Below, piece by piece: positions 10,706-22,168 of a stretch of DNA of 64,000 bases. The notes beneath the pieces were generated by a model. That model worked only from the letters and a program-made list of their open reading frames with translations. It did no database searches and had not been told where the DNA came from. Position 1 is the first letter of the stretch. Every line of letters begins with the position of its first letter. Source of the stretch: Malania oleifera (Eukaryota; Streptophyta; Magnoliopsida; Santalales; Ximeniaceae); contig NC_080421.1 in the NCBI RefSeq assembly GCF_029873635.1, forward strand, positions 62,001 through 126,000, given 5' to 3'. A program made the position numbers and the translations under genes.

Positions 10706-11430
10706 TCACTCAAACTTCACTCCTTTCCTGGTCAATCTGGTCAATGGGCCTGACAGTCTAGAGAAGCCCTTAACAAACCTACGGTAGTACTTAGTCATTC
10801 CTAAGAAACTCCTGATCTCGTGCACGCTCTTTGGTCGTACCCAGTCTACTACCACCTCAATCTTACTCAGATCAACAAAAATACCACCCTTGGATATAAC
10901 GTGTCCAAGGAAGGTAACCTGTTCCATCCAAAACTCGCACTTCTTGAGCTTCGCATATAGCTTCTTCTCTCGCAACACCTGCAGCACTATACTCATATGC
11001 TCCTCTGGGCTCTTCGAATAAACCAGTATATCATCAATAAATACTACCACAAACTGGTCCAAGTACTGGTGAAAGACCCTGTTCATCAAATCCATAAACA
11101 CTATAGGAGCATTCGTCAAACCAAATGGCATAACTAGAAATTCATAGTGACCATACCGTGTTCTAAATGCCGTCTTCGGAACATCTTCTGCCTTGACTTT
11201 CACCTGATGGTACCCGGAGCGTAAATCTGTCTTTGAAAATATATGTCCCCTGTAACTAGTCAAACAAATCATCGATACCCGGGAGCAGGTATTTATTCTT
11301 GATAATTACCTTGTTTATTTCCCTATAGTCGATGCACAACCTCATCGGCCCATCCTTCTTCCTCACAAATAAAACTGATGCTCCCCAAAGGTGACACACT
11401 GGGTCAGATAAACCCCTTATCTAACAGTTC
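10706..11430 (-). pseudogene. Chromovirus reverse transcriptase domain
   Basis: The frame 11272-10706 reads [39 protein letters not shown] and the catalytic box [13 protein letters not shown], then [24 protein letters not shown] and [20 protein letters not shown]. The IDD aspartates are intact. The RT N-terminus (11273-11430) is out of frame. The domain belongs to the same family as the copies at 46853-47460 and 56900-57720. Confidence 0.85.
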
Positions 11431-12160
11431 CTATAATTGTTTTTTCAATTCTTTCAGCTCTGCCGGTGTCATCCTATATGGCACCTTTAAAATTGGTGTT
11501 GTTCCCGGAACCAGGTCAATAACGAACTCTACTTCATAATCAGGAGGTAGTCCTAGAAAATCCTTGGAAAATACATCGGGAAAATCCCTCACCATTGGGA
11601 TCTCCTCCACCCTCAGCTCCCATTCTGATACTGCCTTCACATAGGCTAAATATCCTTGATAGCCTTCTGATAGCAACCTACGTACCTGAATAACAAATAG
11701 TAACTGAGGTGGGATGCGCACACGTGATCCCACAAATCGGTACTATTATCCCTCTGGAGGTCTGAATACTACCACTCTCTTATGGCAATCAATGCTAGCA
11801 TAGTGGGCAACTAGTCAATCCATATCCAAGATTACCTCAAACTCATGCATGTCTAAAACTACCAAGTTAGCTGGCAAAGACCTCCCTTGAATATCCACTG
11901 GACAGTCTCTGAGTACCTTTCTACATATCCTTACAGTCCCGGTCGGTGTAGCAACAGACAAACTAGTATCTAACCACTGAGGCTCAAATCCACACAACTT
12001 CACATAATCCTAGGCGATAAAAGAATGAGTCGCCCCAGAGTCAAACAAGACAGTAGCTTTAAATGACAGTATTGAAATATTACCTGTCACCACATCTCCT
12101 GCCGCCTCAGCATCTCCCGGCATCAGTGCATAAACTTGTGTCGGGGTAGTATTCCTCTGC
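11431..12160 (-). pseudogene. Chromovirus protease to RT linker, degenerate
   Basis: Frames at 12003-11815 (KLCGFEPQWLDTSLSVATPT, then CRKVLRDCPVDIQGRSLPAN) and 11733-11431 (SRVRIPPQLLFVIQVRRLLS, VRDFPDVFSKDFLGLPPDYE, VIDLVPGTTPILKVPYRMTP) form the retropepsin-like protease and the linker. The protease active-site stretch with SGAT lies around 12030-12055 in a frame broken by a stop after the HSFIA-type residues. The expected GMDWL end is damaged to DMD followed by a stop. Confidence 0.75.
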
Positions 12161-12400
12161 TGTCTACCTCGAGGTGCCTGATAGCCTCCTCTGTATGGTC
12201 GAGGAGCAACTGCTACCGCTAATGGTGCCTAACAGTTCCTCGTGATATGCCTAGGCTGGTGGCACTGATAGCAGACAACCTCCCTCGCTCGGCACTCTCC
12301 TAGGTGCCTCCTCAAACATCTGGGACAAGGAGGGGGCACCTGTCTGCCCTATACTGCTCAATCTCCTCTTCCCTGTCGTCGTCCCCCTCTACTATTATAT
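12161..12400 (-). pseudogene. Truncated gag C-terminus with zinc knuckle
   Basis: On the minus strand a CCHC-type knuckle resembling the YQCHQPGHIARN stretch of the 54-kb copy is visible around 12235-12290, followed by the proline-rich linker into protease. At about 12400 the similarity to gag at 53940 stops abruptly and a plus-oriented LTR piece begins. The 5' two thirds of gag, the leader and the 5' LTR of this minus-strand element are therefore absent. Confidence 0.65.
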
Positions 12401-13668
12401 TGAAATGTATGTATTAGTATAAAATTCCAGAAAATATGATTTCAATATAAAATATATGTTCTCATTCAGCATTGTGTGACATGAATATTATTTTATGTGA
12501 AAAATATTATGTTAAGGAAATTTTACAGATAAAGTATGTTTTCAGGAAATATGGAATAATGCAATACATTACGATTTTGCAATACATGATAAATAACATG
12601 TTTATTCAGATTATTATTTATGAAATGTTCGTCGCAAGGCCGTGATTGATAGCAGGAGGAAGGCCATGTATTATGTATGATTTCGACACAAGGTCGTATG
12701 TATTTATGCTATTACAAAAAATGCTATCAATCTATTTATATTAAACTGTATATTATCATGTATTATATATTATCAGAACCCGAATGATAGTTCAGTTTAG
12801 TTACAAGAGCATAGTACCGTAGTTATCAGATCAGATTATTATGTTTCAAACTTGTGCTAACCGCCCCAGTAAGTAGAGGGGGTGGGAGATGGATAGTCGA
12901 TGTGACTTTCACTGTAGAGTTGTAAACGTTCACCTGGCAGTCCGGACCAAGGTGTGGCGGGCCCATCATACTTACAGATATTTTTTACTCAGCAGTGGTC
13001 AGCCAGCCATTGTCAAGTCTCGCCTTCGGGCTGCACAACCCATCATGGGGGGTAATACATGACATCAGCAAGCTATACATCCTAGGTAAATTACAGTATT
13101 ACCAGTTATATCAGACTTTTCATGTACAAAATGATTTATTAGAAATTACGAAAGCATATGCTTATTCAGTTATATTATGATGGATGTTTTCTGGTATATG
13201 AAATGTACTGTATAGGTATTTCAGCACCAAATATTCATGTTGTTACATAACTATATTTAGTTTACTTTCCCTTACTGAGAGGTGTCTCACCCCCAACATT
13301 AAATCATTTTCAGGAACCCTAGAAAGACCTGCGGATTGAGGCCTCCGTTGAGATAATATGATACTACCCTACTAGGAGGGTAAGTTTTGATCTAAGAATA
13401 GGAGATTTGTGTTATGGTTTCCTAGATATATATATATATATATATATTTTATTTTTTTTTGTTTTTTTGGAGATTTATATAAACACAATATTTTGGAATG
13501 TAGTTGACTCTGGTATTATGTATTTTATGGTTATGAGAATGTGATTTACATTTACTACTGCTTAGATTTCCGCTGTGAATATTAGATGTGTCCCCGCTAC
13601 CCACGGGTTCGGATTGACTATATTAATAAATATATTTTACTATATGATAGGATAAGCAGGTCGTTACA
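12401..13668 (+). repeat. Plus-oriented gypsy LTR fragment (3' part)
   Basis: The segment ends with GCAGGTCGTTACA, like the LTR ends at 44649 and 52016. It carries the conserved motif at 13272-13291 and, after it, an acceptor-like TCAGGAACC. Its 5' part is missing. A TA microsatellite lies at about 13428-13448. Confidence 0.7.
13272..13291 (+). other. Conserved LTR motif copy (perfect stem)
   Basis: It reads TTACTGAGAGGTGTCTCACC. TGAGA pairs with TCTCA around the loop GGTG. It lies 377 bp before the LTR end. Confidence 0.65.
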
Positions 13669-13959
13669 GGTATGCTCAGTACAAAAAATTTGTGTGTATA
13701 TAGAAGTGCAAAATAAATTATCTGTGATATGTTGTAAAACCTATGTTAGTAGATTTATTATGAACTGCTTTATATTATCTGAGATATGTCATAAAACCTA
13801 TGTTAGTAGACTTACTTGAACTACAGCATATTGTTTATACTGATGACATATTTATTTAGGGTCAATATAATAAATGTATATAAATGATTGTACAATAAAT
13901 GTAACAATGTGTTATTTAATTGGGTTTTTTCTTTCTTTTTATACTATAACATTTATAAT
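13669..13959. repeat. Short spacer with a 57-bp tandem duplication
   Basis: Two units, 13720-13776 and 13777-13833, at an offset of 57 bp share GATATG, AAAACCTATGTTAGTAGA and more. The rest is AT-rich with nothing I can name. Its right end adjoins a PBS, so it may be leader DNA of a minus-strand element. Confidence 0.6.
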
Positions 13960-13971
13960 GCTCTAATACCA
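13960..13971 (-). other. PBS remnant of a minus-strand gypsy element
   Basis: On the minus strand the sequence TGGTATTAGAGC follows an LTR end (GGTCGTTACA). It differs by one C-to-T from the initiator Met-tRNA PBS TGGTATCAGAGC seen elsewhere in the window. It shows that the LTR piece to its right was a 5' LTR. Confidence 0.65.
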
Positions 13972-13974
13972 CAT

Positions 13975-14245
13975 TGTAACGACCTCTTTATAAAGATAAA
14001 TTCTCTACTATTTTAAATTAAAATAAATTTCTACACAGCAGAAAGCAAATGACATGAAACACAACCTCATATATGTACAATACCGGAGTATCTAAATATT
14101 CCACAAATATTACATATTTCACTGTACTCTTAAGAACTACTCTTACTAATACTAGGGCTAACAAAATTGAACCCCAAAACACTTACCCTCAAAAAGGGCA
14201 AACTAACAGCTCATCTATCTGCGAGCCTGCTCCGCTCGCCCAACT
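13975..14245 (-). repeat. Minus-oriented gypsy LTR end fragment
   Basis: It resembles the first 280 bp of the minus-oriented solo LTR at 54493-56567, including TGTAACGACCT at the edge and the GCGAGCCTGCTCCGCTCGCC stretch (compare 54785-54805). It is cut off at about 14245. Confidence 0.6.
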
Positions 14246-14395
14246 GGCTTCTTAAAGTATGTATGTATCGTAACGGGGCTGCGTATAAATGGCCGCCGAT
14301 TCTTCTTAGAGTATGCATGTATCGTAACGGGGTTGCATATAAATGGCCGCCAGTTCATCTTAGAGTGTGTATGTATTTGGTAGTATGAATGCGTT
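14246..14395 (+). repeat. Tandem repeat, about 54-bp unit, 2.5 copies
   Basis: Units beginning near 14251, 14304 and 14359 share ATGTATCGTAACGGGG and TATAAATGGCCGCC. The short reading frames across it encode only the repeat and are not a gene. Confidence 0.75.
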
Positions 14396-14436
14396 CATAA
14401 TGAGAGATTGCAAATTTTCAGGACAAAATTTTTGTA

Positions 14437-14448
14437 AGGAGGGGAGGT
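14437..14448 (+). other. Polypurine tract before a plus-oriented LTR
   Basis: The sequence AAGGAGGGGAGGT immediately precedes TGTAAGAACTC. The segment before it (AGGACAAAATTTTT) matches the usual 3' internal end of chromoviruses (GAGGACGAAATTC at 49729). The following LTR is therefore a 3' LTR. Confidence 0.65.
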
Positions 14449-14506
14449 TGTAAGAACTCAACTCATGATAAATGGATTTAATTATTTAAGAGAGGCGTAA
14501 AAGGGT

Positions 14507-16349
14507 TGTTAGCCTAATAAGGCTTACAATTCTTATTTTGATGATAACAAATCAATGATATGTTTATTATGTTTCAAGTAAAAAAATTTTTACGAAAGTA
14601 ACAAAGCTCAAGTGCATAAGGAAGTTTATGGATTACAAAGAATCCTTGAAGAACACAAAGTAAAGCTTATGGATTATAAAGAGCATGAAGAACAAAGTTA
14701 TACTGTGAAAAGCTCAAAGGAACGATTGAAACCACAAAGATGATGGAAGAACAAGATTGAAGACTAAAAGAATTATATTTTTTCAAGGATATTCTAAATG
14801 TAAGTACTTCAAAGTTAATCTCAAGTATAAAGTGGTTTGAAGCTCTTAGAAATTCAAAAATATATTTTTTTCTAAAGAATATCTTTATAATCAATAAAAA
14901 GAAAGGGTTTGAGAAAAGAAATTTTTTTTTTGAAATAATGAAGGGCCAGGCGACTGCCAAATTAAATACAAGGTTTTTCAAAAAGTCAGTAGTTAGACAG
15001 GCTACTGCCTAAACCTGTCAGGCGCCTGCGTGAACAAGCCAAGCAACTGCCTTGGTTCTGGCAGGCGACTGCCGGCATTCTGTGTTGAGAGTTTGCTCTG
15101 TGATAAGTGACTGTCAAGTCGTGGCAGTAGTAGGCGACTACCACTCGAACGTTGGCATTAAATCTCTCAACGGAAAGATTTTTTAAATCACGTTTTTGAA
15201 CATATTTATTTCAAAATACTTGGAAATGATTTTTAGGAATCTTTGGGAGTAATGGATGGCTTCTAAAACATCTATAAAGAGGCAAAATTTTCAAAGGTTT
15301 CACATGATTATTATTGATGCAATATTCAAAGGTTTTTTAAATTAAGCAATCTTCAAAAGTTTTCAGATCTAGTAATTTTCAAAAGTTTTTAGATCCAGCA
15401 ATCTTCAAAGGTTTTTAGATCAAGCAACTTTTCAAAGGTTTTTAGATCAAGCGATCTTCAAGTATTCAAAATTATCAAAGGATCTAGAACTCTCTTGTGC
15501 TTAAATTTCTGATTTGTTATTGATTTATACTTTGAAGCAAAGCTTTCAAAAATCTGAATATTTCATTTTTTTTTTTTAAATCATTTGGTTATTCATACTA
15601 AGTATTGAGCTTCACATTCTTTTATATTTGAATTACCTTTAAGTATCATTGTGCTTATCATTGTACAAGTTTACTCTGCTGTGAGAGCTTTTCTTTTGTA
15701 CACAAAATCTTTTCATCTTGATTCTTAGACGATTCAGAGCTGTTGAGTCATTGGACCAAACGAGGGATTGTTGTTTGGAGAGACAAGCTCTAGCCTAACA
15801 GAAGGAGTGGTTGTAAACAGGTGTTGTTCCACCCGGTAACAAAACTAATATAGTGGTACCCTTTGGTATTTTGCCAAGGGCGAGGACGTAGGCTGTGTTG
15901 AAACCGAACCTCGTAAAAATCTTATGTCTTTCTCTCTGCTTTACTTTATATTCTTACTTGCTATTGTTGTATGGTTTGGAAGTGTAGGATTGAAAGTTTT
16001 TTAAGTGAGAAAGAAACAAAGGTACTTGATATTTAGAAAGTACGTTTTGATTAACCATTTGCGGAAACCCAAAAGAGAGTACGTTGGTTAATCTGCGGAA
16101 ATCTTGATCAAGTAAAGTACATACTAAAAGCTTACAGGGAAAACAACAAAAGCTTTAATATTCTTGGTTAAGTGATTGAATTACTTTGATTTTATTAATT
16201 GACTTGTGAATTTAAAATTTCAGTATTTTAAGTGTGATTATCATATATATTTTTTGTTTTCTGGGTATTAAAGTTAAAATCTTAAAAATCATTAAAATTC
16301 AAAAAGAATCTAATTCACTCCTCCTCTTGGGAAGTTTTTCCTTATTTCA
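14507..16349 (+). mobile_element. Solo LTR, SIRE-like Ty1/copia, perfect TSD
   Basis: It begins TGTTAGCCTAATAAGG and ends CTTGGGAAGTTTTTCC..TTTCA, giving TG...CA ends. It is flanked by a perfect AGGGT TSD at 14502-14506 and 16350-16354. It is 1843 bp long and has no internal region, so it arose by recombination between the two LTRs of a full element. It carries its own cluster of GGCAGGCGACTGCC words. Orientation is inferred from the typical start (TTTTGATGATAACAAA) and end (CTCCTCTTGGGAAG) of such LTRs. Confidence 0.9.
14945..15160 (+). repeat. Cluster of palindromic words (GGCAGGCGACTGCC type)
   Basis: Six or seven words such as GGCAGGCGACTGCC, AGGCGACTGCCAA, CAGGCTACTGCCTA and GTAGGCGACTACCA lie here at irregular spacing. 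The GGCAG and CTGCC arms are partly kept while the flanks are unrelated. Confidence 0.7.
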
Positions 16350-16364
16350 AGGGTAATTGTGCAA

Positions 16365-16545
16365 ACTTCATCGACAAGACCATCATTCGTTGACGAAGGC
16401 TAGTGGCTCCTCGTCGACGAGAGAATGCCGAGAGGTTCGAAAAACTTAGAAATATCCGGCTCGTCGATGAAACCGTTGTCTCGTCGATGAGAAACCTAGT
16501 GAACTCGTCGACGAAGACATCATCTCATCGACGAATCCACTCGAG
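16365..16545 (+). repeat. Cluster of palindromic words (CTCGTCGACGAG type)
   Basis: About eight words such as CTCGTCGACGAG, CTCGTCGATGA, TTCGTTGACGA and CTCATCGACGAA lie here at spacing of 12-35 bp. The same word cluster recurs in the minus-oriented solo LTR at 56235-56430. Confidence 0.75.
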
Positions 16546-17274
16546 TCAAAGGCCTTTAAAAGATCTTTGGGGTTGCTTCGGGGCTAAGAAACCCATATCT
16601 CTCTCCCTCTCTCTCTCTAGAATTTGAATCTCTCTCTCTCTCTCTCTCTCTCTCTTGATTTCTTTGTCGTTCATCACCTAATTCATAAATCGAACATTAC
16701 TGCGAGGATTAGGGAAGGATTCTCTACATTTCTAGCGGATCGGAATCTTATTTTGAGCAATTTTAGGTTTTGGGTCAAAATCAAGGTAAGGCTCGGTTTT
16801 CGTTTCTGTTTCAGAATATGTATAGTAGTATGGATTGTAAGCATGTATTGTACTGTGGTTTGTAGGTTTTGAAGTCTCGGTCCGTAGTTTTGGGGACTGT
16901 AGAGTTCGTAGTTGGATTTCGGGTTAAAGTAAGGGGATTCTGTTTATATCAGTTTATTTTCGAAATTGGGATCGATAAGCTTGTAGGCTACGATTGTATG
17001 TATGTTTGGTGTCTTATTTGGGGAAATCTATCAGGTAAAATACAGGATTTTCGGGTTACAGTTTTCGGTAAAATTGGGGACTTCGGGTATCATCTCTACT
17101 TTGTTTGGAAAACTATTTGTTTTGTTTAAATTGTACTATTGAGATGACTGTTATCCATATTTGTATAAATTGTATACTTGAATTGGAAAACAATATGATT
17201 TGTCGTAAACCAAATAAGTGTGGAATGTATGGTTGTATGTAATTGTTCCAGGTATTTTGTAAAACAATTATGTG

Positions 17275-17643
17275 GTGGCTAATTAGCGTACGTTGATAAG
17301 TATAGGAAAGTGAGTTCCAAAATGATTTCTGGTTTTGTGAAATCGCTTAAGGGCGGCTAATTACTGTACGCCGAAACAGCTATGTGGCGGCTAATTACCG
17401 TACGCTATGCCATGTACCAGTGTCAAAATCGTGGGTGAAAGTGTACGACTCTATATCCGTGGGTGTAAAATATCACCAGTATGTCCCGGCTGGTCACCGA
17501 GGGGTGTGAGCTACACTGTATCGGCAATGTAATCGCTGTGAAGCTTCGGGTTTCATAGAGTAGTTGCATATTAGTGTGAGCTACACCGTATTGGCAACAT
17601 AATCATTGTGAAGCTTCGGGTTTTATAGAGTAGTTGTGTATTA
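17275..17643 (+). repeat. LTR central tandem arrays
   Basis: Three copies of GCGGCTAATTACCGTACGC-like words lie at 17275-17405. Two 70-bp units follow at 17504-17573 and 17574-17643, sharing GTGTGAGCTACAC and GTGAAGCTTCGGGTTT. The arrays occupy the LTR centre, just before the conserved motif. Confidence 0.75.
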
Positions 17644-17812
17644 GTGTGATGACACTTACCGTATGTTTTGGGTATCGTATGTACTGGAATGGATTTGTAA
17701 AAATACCGGAACTGTATGGAAATATTTTTGAACTATATCGTATTGTATAGTGTTATGTTTTACGTAAAATAACACTGGTATGTCAAACACTGATATAACC
17801 TGCTTTTCTTCC

Positions 17813-17832
17813 TTACTGAGAGGTGTCTCACC
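17813..17832 (+). other. Conserved LTR motif copy (perfect stem)
   Basis: It reads TTACTGAGAGGTGTCTCACC and lies 408 bp before the LTR end at 18240. The acceptor-like ATATTTCAGGTCC follows it. Confidence 0.65.
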
Positions 17833-18240
17833 TCGAATGTACGTACAAATATATTTCAGGTCCATCAGGTAGTCGTAATTAGCATCCTAGCATTTGGAAG
17901 GGGGGTGTCATTAGCTGCTGTTAGTGCCTGTTTAGGTACGGGTTTTATATCCGGGTTGTCGTGATGGTTTTTGTAGACACTCGGGTATGTTTGTAATTAT
18001 GAAAATGTATATCCTAACTTTGTATAGACTCTGGTATGGTATTGTGTATGTATAGAAAGACCGTATTCCATTGTGTATCTGATGAGTATGGATGTGTATG
18101 TTTATGATTGTAAGGGCATCCGTGTACCCCACAAAGTCGGACCCTCATTTGGTATGGTATCATGTATGTTTTAATTGATACAGAGATAGGTTAGGTTACT
18201 ATATTCACACGTAGAACCCATCTACGGGTTTGGGGCATGA

Positions 18241-18715
18241 CAGTTACATACATATTGAGTTTCAAGTTTCATCATATGATTATGTGTTAGGAATTTCAAT
18301 TGTACTCACTAGCTTTGTTAGAAGTAACATTAAGTGTTTTGCAGATTTGATATTATATTGTAATCGAGGTTCGGGTTGTGAACCGGGTTTGAGGAGAGTA
18401 CTGTATCTCTTATATTGACCCAAAACTGAGGTAAGGGTCCAATATTAGTTTCGTTTTGGTATATATGTAGCAGTAAGAATTCTAGTGAAATATAGTTCTT
18501 GGATGTTCAGGTTTTGGTGTCTCGGTTCGTAGTTTTGGAGCCGTAGAGTTCGTATTTTGGTATTCGAGAAAAGGTAAAGGGATTCTGTTTATATTAGTTT
18601 TTTTTTTTTTAAATCAGGATCGGTAAACCTGTAGTTTCTGATCGTATGTATGTTTTGGTTACTTATTTGAAAAAATATATCAAGTGAAAAAGCGAAATTT
18701 TCAGGGCATGACAAT
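18241..18715 (+). repeat. Partial LTR copy, plus orientation
   Basis: The portion at about 18420-18715 repeats the segment 16785-17060 of the neighbouring LTR (TCTCGGTTCGTAGTTTTGG, AAGGGATTCTGTTTATAT). It ends GGGCATGACA. The first 180 bp are not recognised. Confidence 0.55.
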
Positions 18716-19093
18716 GGGGATACATAACGCCTCAATCTCAGTGAGTGCTTTGATTTGCACCAAATTATATAAATTATATAATAGTATGTTTTAAAAACCC
18801 TTATAGCTAAGAAAGTTCAAAGTTGCAAATGCTTGGTACCATAACTTAAAATTTAAAGGAATCTGAGTGCACCCACAATGTTTACAAAGTGGTTTATAGA
18901 ATAGTGGATATCTCATAAGTGCACACCTAGCCCCGAGCCAAGACTTAATAGGGAAAATTTCACTTACAGATTATAAATTGGTTTAGTTTGGTCTGCCAGT
19001 TAGCTATGTCCAGTTTTTGGACCTCACAACCCTGTCATGAGTGTAAACATGACTTACAGTTAACAGGCCTAAAGAAAATTTTTACAGTATTAG

Positions 19094-19137
<44 letters not shown>

Positions 19138-19707
19138 TATGTAAACAGTACCATTTTTTTTTAGTAGGCCTAAATGATGAATTGAAGGAAAAACATAAAG
19201 GAAAGTGTATATATATAAAATTAAATATTATAGTTACAGTTTTAAAGTTAACGAGTTTAGTTTAACAGTTACAGTGTATAGTTATAAAATTTTACTACTA
19301 TAATTGATGTTAAAATTTTACGCAGAAATTCTTAAATTTACTTTTATTTTTAAATGCAATTTTAAAGTTACAGTATTAAATGTTATTTTACGAAATTATA
19401 ATACTGTAAAAGCTCATCTTAACTGCACACTAATAATAAACTCATTTACTTACTGAGTGTCGTCTCGCCCCAAATATTATTGTACATTACAAATAATTCT
19501 GGAAAGCGTACCAGAAATCTGGCGTAGCAAATGCATGGGCGGGAATAGAAAGAGTGGATTAAAATGAATATTAGTATAATATCATTTGGATTATGTTCGT
19601 GTAATTTAGAATTTTTTTTAAGAATGTTAATTTTAAATATTTGAAATTTATTTGCTTCTACTGAAAAATTATTTATAGGAACCCACCCAGACTTGGGTCA
19701 TTACATT
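18716..19707 (+). repeat. Plus-oriented gypsy LTR 3' part
   Basis: It ends GGGTCATTACA at 19707, and a diverged conserved motif (TTACTGAGTGTCGTCTCGCC) lies at 19450-19469, 238 bp from the end. A TA microsatellite lies at 19096-19133. No PBS follows, so it is a truncated or solo piece. Confidence 0.55.
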
Positions 19708-20009
19708 GGGATCATGAACTTTAGGGCTTAAATCTATATTTGTGTATATTTGGAAAATACCTAGTCATCACAAATTAAAGTTGAAGATCCAAATTTCATC
19801 CTCTCGTATGCAAAATAAGAATAAAAATATAGAAAAATAATAAAAAGATATTTTCTAAATTTTCTACATAAATTTGAAAATTTGAACAAATAGGCGGAAT
19901 TTTTAAAATTATTTAAAAAATTAAAAATTGAGAATACAAGTATTTCCATAAGTTAATAGTCCAAAAAATTTTATTGTTGTTTTTTTTATTTCATGCAAAT
20001 GTCGTAACA
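19708..20009. other. AT-rich spacer, nothing recognised
   Basis: No coding pattern, repeat or LTR boundary can be supported here. Confidence 0.4.
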
Positions 20010-20223
20010 TGCTGGGGGGTGTTCTGTTTGCAAGAAGAAGTGTTTTCAATTCTTGAAATCTCACGAAGCTTCAAGCTTCCTATATATATATTATTCCAAT
20101 AAGATTTTTTCTATCGTTATGATACAATTCACTTAATTTATTTATTCAATTAATTTAATACAATAATAATAATTTATTTATTTTTAAATAATTAATTAAT
20201 TATTATTTTTTTTGGGTTACTAT
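20010..20223 (-). repeat. Minus-oriented gypsy LTR start fragment
   Basis: On the minus strand the segment begins at TATAGTAACCCAAAAAAAAT and runs through an AT-rich tract to the AAGCTT hairpin at 20065-20079, as in the other LTR starts of the window. The rest of the LTR is missing. Confidence 0.55.
20065..20079. other. AAGCTT-type hairpin
   Basis: GAAGCTT and AAGCTTC flank a single C. It is the shortest member of the LTR hairpin series. Confidence 0.6.
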
Positions 20224-20423
20224 AGCCCCTTTGCTTTCACTCAAGAGTCCGCCAGCAAGTTTGCAGCCTCCATCACTGGACGTCGCCTTGTTGAAGGGTC
20301 GACACTTTGAATCCTCTTTAAGCCAATCTGTGTGCTCGCATCCCTCTGCAATTCCGAAGTGTGTGTTGCACTTGCCTGTGATTTCGCAGATAAGTTTTCC
20401 AAGCTTTCGTCTTTAATTATCAT
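20224..20423. other. Unassigned 200-bp segment of higher GC
   Basis: The base composition is more balanced than that of the surroundings, and short open frames exist on both strands (20231-20416 and 20241-20423). Neither shows a recognisable domain and both are near the length expected by chance, so I do not call a gene. It could be a captured exon or LTR leader. Confidence 0.3.
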
Positions 20424-20705
20424 CTTTTGGCTCTCCTATGCTTTCCTCACGTCTTTGTTTTACAAGTATTTGTTATCAGTTTGCAAGTAACTTGTTTTTG
20501 TTTGTATTTGTTTGTTTTGAATTCATTTGGGCATGTTTAGTTTGTTTTAGTTAGTTAACGATACGAGTTTTGATAGACTTGTTTTGGTTTTGGTGCCTAG
20601 GCTAGTTTTGTTAGCTATTTGTAAATCTTTTGTGGCATAATTGTAATCAAAGTTTTCCTCTGCCATAAGTAAAGATTATCAATAAAGTTGGGATTTTCGT
20701 TAAAA
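20424..20705 (+). repeat. Left copy of a 280-bp inverted repeat flanking the CSLD locus
   Basis: The segment from TTTTGGCTCTCCTATG to GGATTTTCGTTAAA matches the reverse complement of 36338-36618 over its whole length, with shared CTTGTTTTTGTTTGTATTTG and GAATTCATTTGG. Its end (TTTCCTCTGCCATAAGTAAAG, then AATAAAGT) resembles the 3' untranslated tail of chromoviruses at 49630-49670, so both copies may be retroelement tails. Confidence 0.7.
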
Positions 20706-22145
20706 AAAATCTCTTAAATTTCCAACATGATCCCATGTAATAATAATCAACTAATGCCTCTCATTTGAATTTATACTATGATTATATTATATAATTAATT
20801 TATAATTTGGATACCTATGTATGTAATAACATAATTATGAGAGATATAGTTTGAATATTTATGCAATTACTTAATTATTTATGTACACAATTAATTTGAT
20901 TCGGTATTTGAATCAATTAATATACATATATATAGTTGATTTGTTTAGATCATTTGAACAAATTAATATGCATCTACATAGTTATATAATTGGTTTGATT
21001 TATATAATGTACATAATTATATAAATATGTAACTATAGTAAATATTTCACTTATCAATTGAAATTAAACTATGTAATTACGTAATTAGTACTATAATTTA
21101 TAAAACTAAGCACATAATTTTGAAATTTAGTATGGCCTCATATTGCAAATTCAGACGCCTTATACAAATCTATGAAGCGCCTATCTTGCTGTCAACTTTG
21201 AGCACCCTTCTATATTTTGGTCATAACTTTTTTTTTATATAACTCCAAATTTGACGTTCTTGGTGTCAACAGAAATTTAAGAGAAAATTTCAAAACTTTC
21301 ATGTTGAACATTTTTTAAAATAATGAGTGTTTGATATAGAAAAATGTACATCAATTCAAATATAGAAAAGATAACAGCATTTGGAAAAATCCTATTTTTG
21401 AATATATAAGTAATTACGTAATTATGTATCAAAGTAATTGGTTTGATCTGGTTACGCAAACCAATTAATACGCCTGATATGATTACATAACTAGTTCGAT
21501 TTAAATATCTATGTAATTATGTATGTGCATAGTTACGTTATTATGTATGAACTCAATTGGTTTGGTTTCATCATTCAAACCAATTGATATGCATGACATC
21601 ATAAGTAGTTCAGTTTAAATATCTACATAACTTATGTAGGTATGTAATTTAATTCGTATCTATACTTATCATTTAAAATAAAATAACGTAACTATGTAAC
21701 AAAGGTAATTAATAATATACTGTGAATTTCAAACAATAACAAAATAACCCTTAAAATGGTGTAAAGAAGTGGTGACAATAATGTCTAAGGTGGTAGAGCT
21801 ACATCTATAACCAAAATTTGGCTCGCAAGGATAGTTTTAGGTCTCCCTCATGTTCTTCTTGGTAGATATATGTTCGTGGGCAAATACCCCCTAGTACTCA
21901 ACACTAAGGCTATAAGTTTCACTTGGTATCCAATAATTATCGACTCATTTTGACACATCCCCCACCTATTTAGCATGTCTATTCCCACCATACGTTGATA
22001 AATTAAGATAGTTGTTTGGCCACAGTTAACATGTACATGACAGTTTTTAATAGCCCGGCTACTAGCCAGCTAGTGCCCTGGGCCTCTTTAAGTTTTTCTT
22101 TTACTCTCATAAGTTTCTCCTCCTATTCAACTATTCATCAAGAAT
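20706..22145. other. AT-rich intergenic DNA with degenerate hairpin units
   Basis: No gene is visible. Four inverted-repeat units occur at 20896-20916, 20939-20963, 21436-21466 and 21554-21586. Three of them are followed by a variant of AATTAATATGCAT. Their arms differ (TTGATTC/GAATCAA, ATTTGTT/AACAAAT, AATTGGTTTG/CAAACCAATT, CAATTGGTTTG/CAAACCAATTG) but pair perfectly. This could be an old MITE-like or satellite remnant. Confidence 0.5.
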
Positions 22146-22168
22146 GTGTGTGTGTGTGTGTGTGTGTA
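22146..22168. repeat. (TG)n microsatellite
   Basis: A perfect TG run of about eleven units. Confidence 0.9.

Larger units (their letters stand above)
14449..18240 (+). repeat. Plus-oriented gypsy 3' LTR, interrupted
   Basis: It starts TGTAAGAACTC after a polypurine tract and ends near GGGGCATGACA at 18240. Without the SIRE-like insertion (14507-16349 plus TSD) it is about 1.9 kb. In order it shows palindromic CGTCGACGA words (16365-16545), a CT tract (16633-16655), AAGGTAAGG donors, tandem arrays and the conserved motif at 17813. This is a different family from the LTR at 40929 but has the same internal architecture. Confidence 0.7.

Noticed and set aside
20231..20423. Two opposing frames of 60-61 codons
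   Set aside because: Length is near chance expectation, both strands are open, and there is no recognisable motif.
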